From NCBI GenBank assembly GCA_052325345.1, contig JBKQVG010000176.1, forward strand, positions 1 to 42,416: 42,416 nucleotides of DNA, given 5' to 3'. Both the position numbers and the translations under genes were made by a program. The stretch is from JBEKYD01 sp052325345. GTDB lineage: Bacteria > Acidobacteriota > Terriglobia > Bryobacterales > Bryobacteraceae. Under the pieces are notes generated by a model, which saw nothing but the letters and a program-made list of their open reading frames with translations, did not search any database and was not told where the DNA came from. This document shows positions 15,343-23,538 of the stretch, in pieces. Position 1 is the stretch's first letter. Each line of letters starts with the position of its first letter.

Positions 15343-16605
15343 TCAGCCGGCGAGATTGCGGGCCAATTCCGCGATATAGGCCGGGTAGTCGTCGCAGGTT
15401 TCCGGCGCCCGGGACGCCTGATAATGATAGCGGCCGGCGGTGGCGCGGGCGACGGCTTCCAGCGTTTCCGGGCGATCGTCGCCGTGGGTATCGATGCTCA
15501 GGGTGCAGTGGTAGAGCCGCGCCACGGCGGCCAGGGAGCGGAGTTGTTCGGGCTGGCGGGCGAGTTCGGCGGGCAGGGCCGGCGCGGCCAGGTGCGCCGC
15601 GCGCCCCGCCGATTTGAGCCATTCCAGGCAGAAGAGCAGCTCCGCCGGCGCGGTCGGCATGGGGCTGGAGGCCAGCGAGAATTCGAAATCGAAGGCGCGG
15701 CTGCCCGGAAGGGTGGCGCGGGCCTGGCGGGCAGTCTCGTGAAGCCGCTCGGCCGCCCGCAGAGCCGGTCCGAAGCGGGCTGCCAGGCGAGCCAGATCGG
15801 CGGCGGAGAATTCGATAATCGCTTCACCGGTGTCGAACCGGCGGGCGGCGGCTTCGGCTGGCGGGGCGGCGTGGTCCGCGGCGCCGGTGAAGGCGGCAAC
15901 ATCCACGGCGAAGCGGGTGAAGCGCGCTGCCGCGCGGATGCGCTCGTGGGCGGCATCGACATGCTCCGGCCCGGCTACGCGGAGCGCGATCCCCATGCCG
16001 TAGCCCTCCCGCCAGCCGCAGCGAATGGCGCCCCACAGGCTGGCGTAATAAAAAGGCGCGGGGGCGGAATCGCCGGCCAGACCCAACGCCGCCAGGTTCT
16101 TGGCGCGGGTTTTCCAAATGGTTTGAAAGCCGGCAAAGGCGGCTGGAGAGGCGGCGCGGATCTCGCTGCGGACGGCGCCCGGTTGGGGTAAGAATGCGGG
16201 GTCGAGGGCGCTCACGAACTTTTCGATATTTCCCTGGTCGCCGGGGCCGAACGGGACGCTGTTCACCACGATTTCCTCGCCGCCCCGCTGGTGCGAGCGG
16301 CCCACCAGGAGCGGCTTCCCAAAGACGCTGCTGGTAGGCGCGGAAGCCGGGGCGATGTGCAGCAGTTGCGGCGCGCCGTCGTCGCCGTCAACCGCCAGGT
16401 AGTAGCTGGAATGGTGCACCGGATCGCGCGCCAGCGAACCGAAGTGGGGGCGAATCCGCTCCAGCCGCAAAGCGCCGGCGCGCGCCGCGATACGGGCGCG
16501 CACGCCGGCATCGAGCTTCCTGCGCTCGGCTTGGGCAAGGATTAAATGGGCCAGCTCGGCGGCCTCGGCGGGCGCGAGCGGCGGCGTGAGCGGTACGGGT
16601 GTCAA
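15343..16605 (-). CDS. 420-residue protein, possibly tagaturonate-epimerase-like; unrecognised
   Basis: Cytoplasmic protein with no signal or membrane segment, Ala/Arg-rich. I cannot assign it firmly. Parts (VHHSSYYLAVDGDDG; FYYASLWGAIRCGWREGYGM; LSIDTHGDDRPETLEAVARA; GRYHYQASRAPETC) loosely suggest a sugar-acid barrel protein such as the UxaE tagaturonate epimerase family, but I cannot confirm metal ligands. Its start is 3 bases after the stop of the TlpA-like gene upstream (16609), so the two are probably co-transcribed. Codon use matches the neighbours, and the frame is clean over 1.26 kb, so the gene is real. Confidence 0.7.
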   Translation of the reverse strand: MTPVPLTPPLAPAEAAELAHLILAQAERRKLDAGVRARIAARAGALRLERIRPHFGSLARDPVHHSSYYLAVDGDDGAPQLLHIAPASAPTSSVFGKPLLVGRSHQRGGEEIVVNSVPFGPGDQGNIEKFVSALDPAFLPQPGAVRSEIRAASPAAFAGFQTIWKTRAKNLAALGLAGDSAPAPFYYASLWGAIRCGWREGYGMGIALRVAGPEHVDAAHERIRAAARFTRFAVDVAAFTGAADHAAPPAEAAARRFDTGEAIIEFSAADLARLAARFGPALRAAERLHETARQARATLPGSRAFDFEFSLASSPMPTAPAELLFCLEWLKSAGRAAHLAAPALPAELARQPEQLRSLAAVARLYHCTLSIDTHGDDRPETLEAVARATAGRYHYQASRAPETCDDYPAYIAELARNLAG

Positions 16606-16608
16606 GGG

Positions 16609-17127
16609 TTAGAGAAGCAGCGAATCGACCACCTGGGTGACCTTGGGATCGGTCCAATCGGCGCCTTCGGCGATCTTGAGCACCACCTTGCCTTTGGCGT
16701 CGATCACGTAAGTTTCCGGATACATGAACGTGCCGTACTGTTCGTGCAGCGAAAGGTCGCGGGCGGTGAGGAAGGTCGGCTTGTACTTGTCCAGGAAGGC
16801 GCGATAGGCGTTGGCATCGTGATCGACACTGACGGCCAGCACCACCACGCCGCGATTGGCGTACTCGCTGGCGAAGCGGCTGAGCGAAGCGGTTTCCTCC
16901 ACGCAAGGAGGGCACCAGGAGGCCCAGAAATTCAAGACCAGCAACTTGCCGCCGAAATCGGGAACGGAGACGGTGCGGCCGTTGTCTACCGTGATACGGA
17001 AAGCCGGAGCTTGGTCCCCCTGGGCGACGACGCGCTCATGGATGCCCGCGTAAATGCTGTAAACAAAAGCGACCAGAAGCAGGACGATCCCCACCTGCAG
17101 CGACCGGTCGACGCCTCTCTTGCTCAT
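16609..17127 (-). CDS. TlpA-like membrane-anchored thioredoxin-family protein
   Basis: 172 residues: an N-terminal membrane anchor (LQVGIVLLLVAFVYSIYAGI, residues 10-29) followed by a thioredoxin fold facing the periplasm. The active site is WCPPC (Cys72, Cys75) within LLVLNFWASWCPPCVEE. The cis-Pro region is MYPETYVIDAKGKVVLK. TlpA/ResA-like proteins keep periplasmic cysteines reduced, for example in cytochrome c maturation; no such genes are adjacent here. It overlaps nothing but is only 3 bases upstream of the 420-residue gene. Confidence 0.9.
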   Translation of the reverse strand: MSKRGVDRSLQVGIVLLLVAFVYSIYAGIHERVVAQGDQAPAFRITVDNGRTVSVPDFGGKLLVLNFWASWCPPCVEETASLSRFASEYANRGVVVLAVSVDHDANAYRAFLDKYKPTFLTARDLSLHEQYGTFMYPETYVIDAKGKVVLKIAEGADWTDPKVTQVVDSLLL

Positions 17128-17317
17128 GCCGAGTTTCTTCCGTCCTTAATTGTAGCGTGGCGCAGCCATTTCGGAACAACGACTGAGGCGTAACGCGCGG
17201 CCCTAAGGCGGTCCGGTTTCGGCCGGCCTTTCTGGGCCGCAAGCCAGGTCCTTCCTATTTTCGCGCTCAGAACATTTGCTTGATTTTGTGTTTTGCTTGT
17301 AGTGCTGTTGCTACAAG

Positions 17318-17824
17318 ATGATCCCCGACCCAAGAGGCCCCCAGGCCGCTCGCTGGCGCCAGCGCAAGTTCGATCTGCAGCGTCACGTCCCCAACCCCTC
17401 CGACCTGCTCCCCGGCTCGCTGACCGTGAGTCGCACCCGCTGCGGTAAGCCCTCCTGTCACTGCGCCAAAGGCCCAGGTCATGAGGCTTGGACCTTCACC
17501 TTTATGTCTCACCGCAAACGCCGCGTCGAACGTATTCCCAAAGAGTGGATCGACGAGGTGCACCGACGCGTCCAGGCCGGACACCAGTTTCAGGACGCGG
17601 TGCGGGAGATCCTCACCGCCAACGCCGAATTGCTCATTTTGGCGCGCCAACAGCAACCCCGCGCCGCCCGTGAACTCGCTCTCCCCACGCACCTTGCGCC
17701 ACTACGCGGAGAAGTGCCTCGGCCTGAAATCGTACCTGCACCAGCCAGGCGATGGGCGCCCACGCCCGCAACGGGCGGCCTGCACCCTGTTGTGGGCCAT
17801 GTTGATGCTGCGTATCCTGCGTGA
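17318..17824 (+). CDS. DUF6788 family protein of an insertion sequence
   Basis: The first ~115 residues fit DUF6788: LLPGSLTVSRTRCGKPSCHC, with the Cys cluster CGKPSCHC, then GHEAWTFTF and IPKEWIDEVHRRVQAG. This small protein is commonly encoded just before a transposase. After residue ~115 the frame continues (ARELALPTHLAPLRGE...) as an out-of-frame shadow of the transposase start, so the original C-terminus may have been lost or the overlap may be natural. Likely non-functional now because the transposase is broken. Confidence 0.65.
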   Translation: MIPDPRGPQAARWRQRKFDLQRHVPNPSDLLPGSLTVSRTRCGKPSCHCAKGPGHEAWTFTFMSHRKRRVERIPKEWIDEVHRRVQAGHQFQDAVREILTANAELLILARQQQPRAARELALPTHLAPLRGEVPRPEIVPAPARRWAPTPATGGLHPVVGHVDAAYPA

Positions 17825-18471
17825 GTTCAGCTTTCTGGCCGTGGAGCAACTGGTGCGCTCGGCCTCCCAGGCATTCGGCATTCAGCAACCGTTCGGCGAT
17901 GATGCTTTGGCCTGCTTTACCGAACGTCTGGACCCTGCCGTCACGCGGGCCGCCTTGGTCCATAGGGGCCTTTCACTCCCGTTCGATGCCGAGCGTGGTC
18001 GCTCGCCTGAAGAACAACCTGCCAGAGCTGGCGCAAGCGGTGGAGAGGCGCTTCGCTCCGCAGCCCCCCACAACACATACTTATCGCCGGGGTCGAGACC
18101 GTATTGAGATCTGGGACGCCGACGACTTCGCCCCCTGGGAAACCCTGCACTGGGACCGCGTGCGCGTGATTCGCTACCGGCAGCGCAAGCCGGACGGCAC
18201 CCTGAGGCCGAGTGGTTGAGCAACTTCCCCTTCCGCAAACTCCATAGCCTCTCGCTGTATCGCATCTGCAAGAGCCGATGGAAAATCGAAAACCAGGGAT
18301 TCAATGACGCCTCTGCTGGGATGGCTGACGACGTTCCTCGCGGTGATGATCGAAAGGCTCTATCGGCTCCGCTATCTGCACCGCGGTACAAACCCGCTCC
18401 CCTCCGCCGCGGAGTTATGTCGACTGCTTTGGCTTGGCCTATCTGCTCCTCGCCTCGCCAATACCAGTTGA
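17670..18471 (+). pseudogene. transposase, internally deleted and frameshifted
   Basis: Starts in one frame (possible GTG 17670) as NSLSPRTLRHYAEKCLGLKS and reads to VTRAALVH near 17960. It resumes in a second frame with LKNNLPELAQAVERRFA and WETLHWDRVRVIRYRQRKPD, and in a third with EWLSNFPFRKLHSLSLYRIC and SRWKIENQGFND. The last frame reads GWLTTFLAVMIERLYRLRYL to a TGA at 18469-18471. At least three frame changes and a central deletion removing part of the DDE core make it dead. The segment SRWKIENQGFND holds the last catalytic Glu region. Confidence 0.8.
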
Positions 18472-18687
18472 AGCTTGCCCTGCCTGTCTCCTTAAATCTA
18501 AATCTCGAGCCTGCGGGTCGCGCGGAAATCCCCGCCTGAAAATGGCTGCCGCTCCCCAGATCGCGCTGAAATCGCCCCGCCCCGCAGTGGCTTGCCCCGC
18601 AGCCTTCGGCTATTCGAAGTTCCGAAACCGCTGGGCGTGGTTTTGCATCGAGAATCTTCTGGCCAATAACACTGCTCGCGGCCTAGA

Positions 18688-19395
18688 ATGGGCGTAGTGC
18701 GCCTGGCGATCCAGATTTGCGGCTGGTTGGTCGGCATACCACTGGAGCTGCTGATTCTCGGGGCTTTGTTGCGGGGCGGTTATCGGCGATATCCGCTTGT
18801 ATTCCTCTATGCGGTGGCCGAGTTCCTGGCGACTGTTGCGGAGATCCCCGCGAGTTGGGCGTATTTTCAGGGCGCGAAAAGCACCCTTGGCGCCGTCTGG
18901 TGGTTCGACCAGACGCTGCTGCAGTTGTTGGTGTACGCCACGGTGCTTAGCCTGCTCTACCGCGCGACCGACTCCCGGCCGGGGCGGCGCAGTTTACGAA
19001 TCGCGATTATCCTCGGGGCTGCGATTTTTGCCGGCGGCTCGTTAGGCATTCACCTCCATACGGGTGATGGATCCTGGCACGCCGCCTGGAGCCGCGATCT
19101 GAACTTCACGGCCGTCATTGTCGACCTGATCTTGTGGACTTTCCTCATCGCCAAACGTAGCGCCGACAGCCAACTGCTCCTATTATCCAGCGGGCTCGGC
19201 GTTCAGTTCTGCGGGGGCGCCATCGGCGAAGCCCTGCGCCAGTTGGCGCTCCAGAATCGCTCGCGCGCGCTTTCGTTGGCTGGGGGATTGGTGATGCTGG
19301 TTTCCTACCTAATGTTCCTGTTTATCTGGTGGAGAGCGCTTCGTACCGCGGAAAATCCTGCCGTCCGCCGGGCAGCGCAAATTGCGGGCCAATAA
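18688..19395 (+). CDS. integral membrane protein of unknown function
   Basis: 235 residues with about seven hydrophobic helices: AIQICGWLVGIPLELLILGA, YPLVFLYAVAEFLATV, WWFDQTLLQLLVYATVL, AIILGAAIFAGGSLGI, FTAVIVDLILWTFLIA, a Gly-rich helix near 170, and LVMLVSYLMFLFIWW. Short polar loops and no catalytic motif are seen. The topology resembles uncharacterised acidobacterial membrane proteins. It stands alone on the plus strand between the dead insertion sequence and the OmpA-like gene. Confidence 0.72.
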   Translation: MGVVRLAIQICGWLVGIPLELLILGALLRGGYRRYPLVFLYAVAEFLATVAEIPASWAYFQGAKSTLGAVWWFDQTLLQLLVYATVLSLLYRATDSRPGRRSLRIAIILGAAIFAGGSLGIHLHTGDGSWHAAWSRDLNFTAVIVDLILWTFLIAKRSADSQLLLLSSGLGVQFCGGAIGEALRQLALQNRSRALSLAGGLVMLVSYLMFLFIWWRALRTAENPAVRRAAQIAGQ

Positions 19396-19470
19396 AAGAT
19401 GGGGAAGCGCTCGCCTGATGGGGCGGACACTTCCCCTGGACAGTTTAGGTGGGATTAACGCCAATCTGTT

Positions 19471-20262
19471 TTACTGCCGATCCTGGTCGGGCCGCAGCGA
19501 GGCTTGCGGTGGCGCGCCCTGCGTCGGCGGGGTGGCGGCCGCTTGGCCAGCCGTGAATACTTTCACTTCGACGCGGCGATTGCGTGTCCGCGCTTCCCGT
19601 GTATGGGCATCGTCCGCCGGGTTCAGTTCACCCAAGCCAACCATGTGGATGCGATAGATGGGAATGCCGTGCTTGGCCACCAGGTATTCCACCACCGAGT
19701 CGGCGCGTTTGCGGCTGAGCATCTGGTTGTAGTCGGCCGGGCCCGTACTATCGGTGAAACCTTCCACGGCAATGAAGAAACGCTTGTCGGCGCCGGTGTC
19801 GGTCACCAGCTTATCGAGCTTTTCCTTGGCATCGCCGGTCAGTTGGTACTGGTCGAATTGGAACAGAACCGTGGCCGAGTTCTGCAGTTTGTAGTCGTCG
19901 AGACTGGCGACCGAGTCGCGAACCGCCGCGATATCGCGCGCATCCTGGTCGGCCTTGTCACCGGCCTGGCCGGCGCGGCTCATGGCGTCGGTGGCGTGCT
20001 GGTCGGCTGCGTTAGCCTTGTCGTTCGCCGTGGAAGCTTTTTCCAGTGCCGCGCTGATGCCGTTCTGGGCCCGCTCGTCCACCTGCTTCACTTGTTGGTT
20101 GGTGTTCTGAATCTGTTGCGTGTTTTGAGCGGTCTGCTCGCCCACCTGATCGACTTTCGCCTGAATGGGGGCGGTGGTGTTCCTGACATATTTCTTGGTC
20201 GCGCACCCACCGGCGAGCAAAGCGCCCGTTAGAATGCAAGCCGTTCCGAAGAATGCTCTCAT
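19471..20262 (-). CDS. OmpA-family lipoprotein, peptidoglycan-binding
   Basis: 263 residues. The lipobox LLAGGC puts the lipidated Cys at residue 20. Residues ~30-130 are Ala/Gln/Asp-rich heptad-like helix (QNTQQIQNTNQQVKQVDER; ALEKASTANDKANAADQ), probably a coiled coil spanning the periplasm. Residues ~140-245 are an OmpA C-terminal domain: VLFQFDQYQL, VEGFTDSTG, YNQMLSRKRADSVVEYL and ARTRNRRVEV, with the Asp and Arg that bind diaminopimelate. It ends in a Pro/Gln tail. It should anchor the outer membrane to the cell wall. Confidence 0.9.
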   Translation of the reverse strand: MRAFFGTACILTGALLAGGCATKKYVRNTTAPIQAKVDQVGEQTAQNTQQIQNTNQQVKQVDERAQNGISAALEKASTANDKANAADQHATDAMSRAGQAGDKADQDARDIAAVRDSVASLDDYKLQNSATVLFQFDQYQLTGDAKEKLDKLVTDTGADKRFFIAVEGFTDSTGPADYNQMLSRKRADSVVEYLVAKHGIPIYRIHMVGLGELNPADDAHTREARTRNRRVEVKVFTAGQAAATPPTQGAPPQASLRPDQDRQ

Positions 20263-20365
20263 GGCTCAAACCTCGCCTTAGTTTATAGCAATCGCACAAC
20301 CAATGTGCGAAATCCTTGATTACTAAGGAACTCGCAGCGTTGGCCTGGCTCGCGGCGTGAAAGCT

Positions 20366-20518
20366 TTACGTGGTCGCGGAGGGTCGGGCGGTCCGAATGT
20401 GCAGATTGTGCCGCCTCGAATGTCGGCGTACCCGCACCCCCGGCATATCCCAGGAGAGGTTCTCATACACCGGTCCTTCGGGATCCGGATCGAGAAACCA
20501 GAATTGTTGCTGATTCAT
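20366..20518 (-). CDS. possible 50-residue protein
   Basis: ATG at 20518 preceded by an AGGA 7 bases upstream. The product reads MNQQQFWFLDPDPEGPVYEN then a short acidic part and a basic end (VRVRRHSRRHNLH). No family recognised. It is the only plausible coding signal in the 20263-20685 gap. The SD-like motif and acidic-to-basic layout favour a gene, but a chance ORF cannot be excluded. Confidence 0.3.
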   Translation of the reverse strand: MNQQQFWFLDPDPEGPVYENLSWDMPGVRVRRHSRRHNLHIRTARPSATT

Positions 20519-20685
20519 AAGAAATCCTACAAGCGCCACAGGATGTGGCCGTAAGAACACTTTTAGGATAGCACATTCCGGCACAAGTCTGGTTACGCGT
20601 ATGTAATTGAAATAAAGGATCTTATTTGGAAGTATCGGGAAGCATTTGGCGGTCGCGGCGCACAGCCTTGCGATCTGCCGATCTC

Positions 20686-23283
20686 TTACATCGAACCGGA
20701 AAGCTTCTGCGTCCAGTTGGTGAGCAATTCGATCGGCGCCACGGCCGACAACTCGAAAGGAACATTCAAAAGAAATCTCTGGCCGTCGCTCGAAACGTCA
20801 TAGAGGTTCCACGGCGTACCCGGCAGAGGACGCGCGGAATGGAATAGCAATTGAGGGCGGCCCGCCTGAAAAGAGTCCCCACCCGCATCGACCGGCACAA
20901 CCATCAAGTCGCCATCCGATGTCATGTAGTAGAGCTCACGGCCATCGCCGCGCCAGTGGGGTAAACCACCGCCATCGGTCGAAATCTGCCAACGCCGGCG
21001 CGTGCCCGTGCCAATCCCTTCGAAAGGCTCGACCCACACCTGGTTATGCCCGGTCTCGTCGGATTGGTACGCCATCCATCTGTCATCCGCCGAAAGCGTA
21101 GCGTAGCCTTCCTGATAGACGGTTTCGCGTACCGGACCGGCCTTCCGGCTGGCGAATTCATAAGCCCAGATATCGGAGCGAGTGCCCTCCCTCAGCGCCC
21201 CGAAGATCAGGAACTTGCCGTTGTGCGACCAATCGGTGGGGTATTTCGCCCACGGGGTGTGGAGCAATAACTCTTCCTTGCCCCCGCCCCGCACCGCTTT
21301 GGTGTAGATGTCGTAGGTCTGATCGCGCTCCTGCCAAAATGCCAGACGAGAGCCGTCCGGCGACCAGATGGGCTGGCCTTCGCTGGTGTCGGAAAAGGTG
21401 AACTGCGCCGGTTCCTCATTTTCCTCCAGCAGCCAGAGGTGGGCGTGGTTGCCGTCCGCGGTGAGTTTGCCGACCATGGCCGACTTGCCGTCCGGGGAGA
21501 TGCGCGGCGGACCCCAGTCGCCCGGCTCGCCTACCGTGCTAATCTGGCGGCCGGCGCGATCCACCCAGCACAACCGGCGGTGCGCCGCACCCACGGATTG
21601 GTACGCCAGCACGCCATTGTTCGAAACCGAAAGCGGCGCCAGCGCCAGGCTCAGCACCGCGCCGATACCGGCCGCGATCACGCGCGGCTGGCCGATCACT
21701 CTCAGGTTGCCAAAGTCGAAAGCCTGGGCCTTGAGATCGGTATTCTGTACGAAGAGCAAATACCCCGATTTGGCGCCCGCGGGTGCATATACGGCGTTCG
21801 TCTCGGAAGCCATCACCTGCTCCGCCTGGCCCACCCCGAGCGACCCTACGTAAACGCCGGTAGTCTCGGTCATATCGTCCAGAACGAAGAACAGAAAGTG
21901 CTTGCCGTCGGGCAGAAACTGCGGCCAGCGGTAAGCGCGCTCCTGGCGCGACGGATCCGGTTTTAAGACTGGCTCGGGATTCCCCCCGTTGGCCCCGACC
22001 GTGTACAAGCCGTCGCTCAACCCCGGAGAAAACAGAATCACGCCACCCGGCGACCAGGTCCCGCCACCGGGCGGATCTTGGGCCGGGCATAAAGTCTGGA
22101 TCGGCCCGTCGGGGGTGCCGCCGGTCATGTGCATGCGCCAGGTCTTGAGCGACTGTTTGGCGAAAAAACCGACCATCCGGCTGTCGGGCGACCAGAATGG
22201 CGCGGCCGCGCCGTCCGTACCCGGAATGATCTTCGGATGAATCTCATCGAGCGCGCGGAGCCACAGCATGCGCCGCCCGTCGGGACCGGCAGCCGAAGAG
22301 ACCAGGTAACGGCCGTCCGGCGATACGGACGGCGAACCCGGGTACGACGAGTTGGCCGGAGGGCTGACCGTGAGCGCCACCGGTGTCGAAAGCTCGACCG
22401 GTCTGCGGCTCAGGTACAGTGCCGCCGGAAGCGCGATGACGAAAACAATCAGGAGGGCAATGCCGAAGAGCAAAGCACGGCGCCGCCAGGGATGTCCCGG
22501 CATAATTACCGGCGGCAAGGCGGAGGCCTCTCCCCGCCAACCCTTTCCCGCGCGCCCGGCTGCCACCCGTTTGCCCGCCGCCCTGGCGCCTCCGGATTGG
22601 GCCGCGATGGTTTCCGGCCGCGGCGTGCCGGTCGCCGCCATCACTCGCGGCAGCCAGCGGGCCGCCAACTTCAGCTCCGTTACCGCGTTCTGCAACCGTT
22701 GGCGCCGCCGCATGACGTCGGGGTCGAGGCAGGCCGCTATCACTCCCTCCATGCCAGCATGCACCGGCGACTTCGCCAGCAGGCTCGGAGGCCTCGCGGC
22801 AACGATCGCTTCGTCCAGTTGCCGCCCCTCGCCGGCGAACGCCCGGCGTCCGCAAACCATCTCGTACAAGACCGCCCCGTACGCAAAGACGTCCGTGCGC
22901 GAGTCGATTGGCTCCCCTCGCACCTGCTCCGGCGAGCGATATGCCGCCAGTTTCGCATCCCCCGCCAGCGGCGGTGTCAGGATCGCGATGCCTGCCGCGG
23001 TGATGGCGATGGTCTTGGGCGCGACGGCGCCGTGCACCAGACCGCGTAGATGCGCTTGATGCAGCGCCGTGCCGAGTTGGATCGCGTAATCGAGAGCCCT
23101 TTCCGCAGCCAGCGGTCCCTTCGCCAATTCAGCGGCGAGCAGCGTACCTTCCACCGGCTGATGGTTCAGAAAGTCCTGTCCGAGTATGGATCCTTCACTC
23201 AATTGCGGCCTTTGGCTGATTTGGATTGAGATTTTTCTACAGCCGTTCACTCCGGATTCTACTATTGCCATCACCCCGATCAC
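20686..23283 (-). CDS. pseudokinase domain fused to a TolB/WD40-like propeller
   Basis: 865 residues. Residues ~45-210 match the C-lobe of bacterial Ser/Thr kinases: ALDYAIQLGTALHQAH, AYRSPEQVRGEPIDSRTDVF and AYGAVLYEMVCGRRAF. The N-lobe is missing (no Gly-rich loop or VAIK Lys). The catalytic HRDxKxxN is replaced by HGAVAPKT (84-91), and the DFG position reads AILTPPL. It should therefore be catalytically dead. A basic linker and one membrane helix (269-291) follow. Residues ~295-850 are propeller repeats with SPDGR-type turns (PSVSPDGRYLVSS; PIWSPDGSRLAFW; TDWSHNGKFLIFG), predicted extracytoplasmic. Possibly a sensor or scaffold. Confidence 0.85.
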   Translation of the reverse strand: MIGVMAIVESGVNGCRKISIQISQRPQLSEGSILGQDFLNHQPVEGTLLAAELAKGPLAAERALDYAIQLGTALHQAHLRGLVHGAVAPKTIAITAAGIAILTPPLAGDAKLAAYRSPEQVRGEPIDSRTDVFAYGAVLYEMVCGRRAFAGEGRQLDEAIVAARPPSLLAKSPVHAGMEGVIAACLDPDVMRRRQRLQNAVTELKLAARWLPRVMAATGTPRPETIAAQSGGARAAGKRVAAGRAGKGWRGEASALPPVIMPGHPWRRRALLFGIALLIVFVIALPAALYLSRRPVELSTPVALTVSPPANSSYPGSPSVSPDGRYLVSSAAGPDGRRMLWLRALDEIHPKIIPGTDGAAAPFWSPDSRMVGFFAKQSLKTWRMHMTGGTPDGPIQTLCPAQDPPGGGTWSPGGVILFSPGLSDGLYTVGANGGNPEPVLKPDPSRQERAYRWPQFLPDGKHFLFFVLDDMTETTGVYVGSLGVGQAEQVMASETNAVYAPAGAKSGYLLFVQNTDLKAQAFDFGNLRVIGQPRVIAAGIGAVLSLALAPLSVSNNGVLAYQSVGAAHRRLCWVDRAGRQISTVGEPGDWGPPRISPDGKSAMVGKLTADGNHAHLWLLEENEEPAQFTFSDTSEGQPIWSPDGSRLAFWQERDQTYDIYTKAVRGGGKEELLLHTPWAKYPTDWSHNGKFLIFGALREGTRSDIWAYEFASRKAGPVRETVYQEGYATLSADDRWMAYQSDETGHNQVWVEPFEGIGTGTRRRWQISTDGGGLPHWRGDGRELYYMTSDGDLMVVPVDAGGDSFQAGRPQLLFHSARPLPGTPWNLYDVSSDGQRFLLNVPFELSAVAPIELLTNWTQKLSGSM

Positions 23284-23485
23284 AATGAGTGTAAGGTTAG
23301 GCCTGTACGTTAGATGAAGGTGTACAGAACTTATGGTACCCGGCTAACGTTTACAACGGTGTCTGAAAAAGGTCTGCCCCGTTCCGCGGCGCCGGGAATC
23401 CGGAGGGCGGTGTCTGCCCCACGGAGCAGCAGTGCCGCAGTCCAAAAAAACCGGCGACAAGATCGCTGGCGCAACATAGGGAAAA

Positions 23486-23537
23486 CAACGCCGGCTCGAA
23501 AGCCGGCGCTGCAGGCCGGAGGCCCGCGCCACGAACA
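23486..23537 (-). repeat. dispersed GC-rich palindromic repeat, copy 2
   Basis: Read on the minus strand this is TTCGTGGCGCGGGCCTCCGG onward with a CCGGCTTTCGAGCCGG palindrome, nearly identical to 1105-1153. It abuts the end of the NDH-2 pseudogene. The adjoining 23373-23425 stretch (GGTCTGCCCCG...GTCTGCCCCAC) belongs to the second palindrome family seen at 8431-8553. Confidence 0.75.
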
Positions 23538-23538
23538 T

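Larger units (their letters stand above)
17318..18471 (+). mobile_element. degenerate insertion sequence (DUF6788 gene plus broken transposase)
   Basis: Spans a DUF6788-type gene and the remains of a DDE transposase in several frames. Terminal inverted repeats could not be identified in the flanks 17260-17317 and 18472-18560, so the limits given are those of the coding remnants. The surroundings are intergenic, and no host gene is visibly interrupted. Confidence 0.7.

Noticed and set aside
17130..17333. 69-codon minus-strand ORF before the insertion sequence (YASVVVPKWLRHATIK)
   Set aside because: Probably translation of an intergenic repeat; no ribosome site and no extended similarity that I can support.
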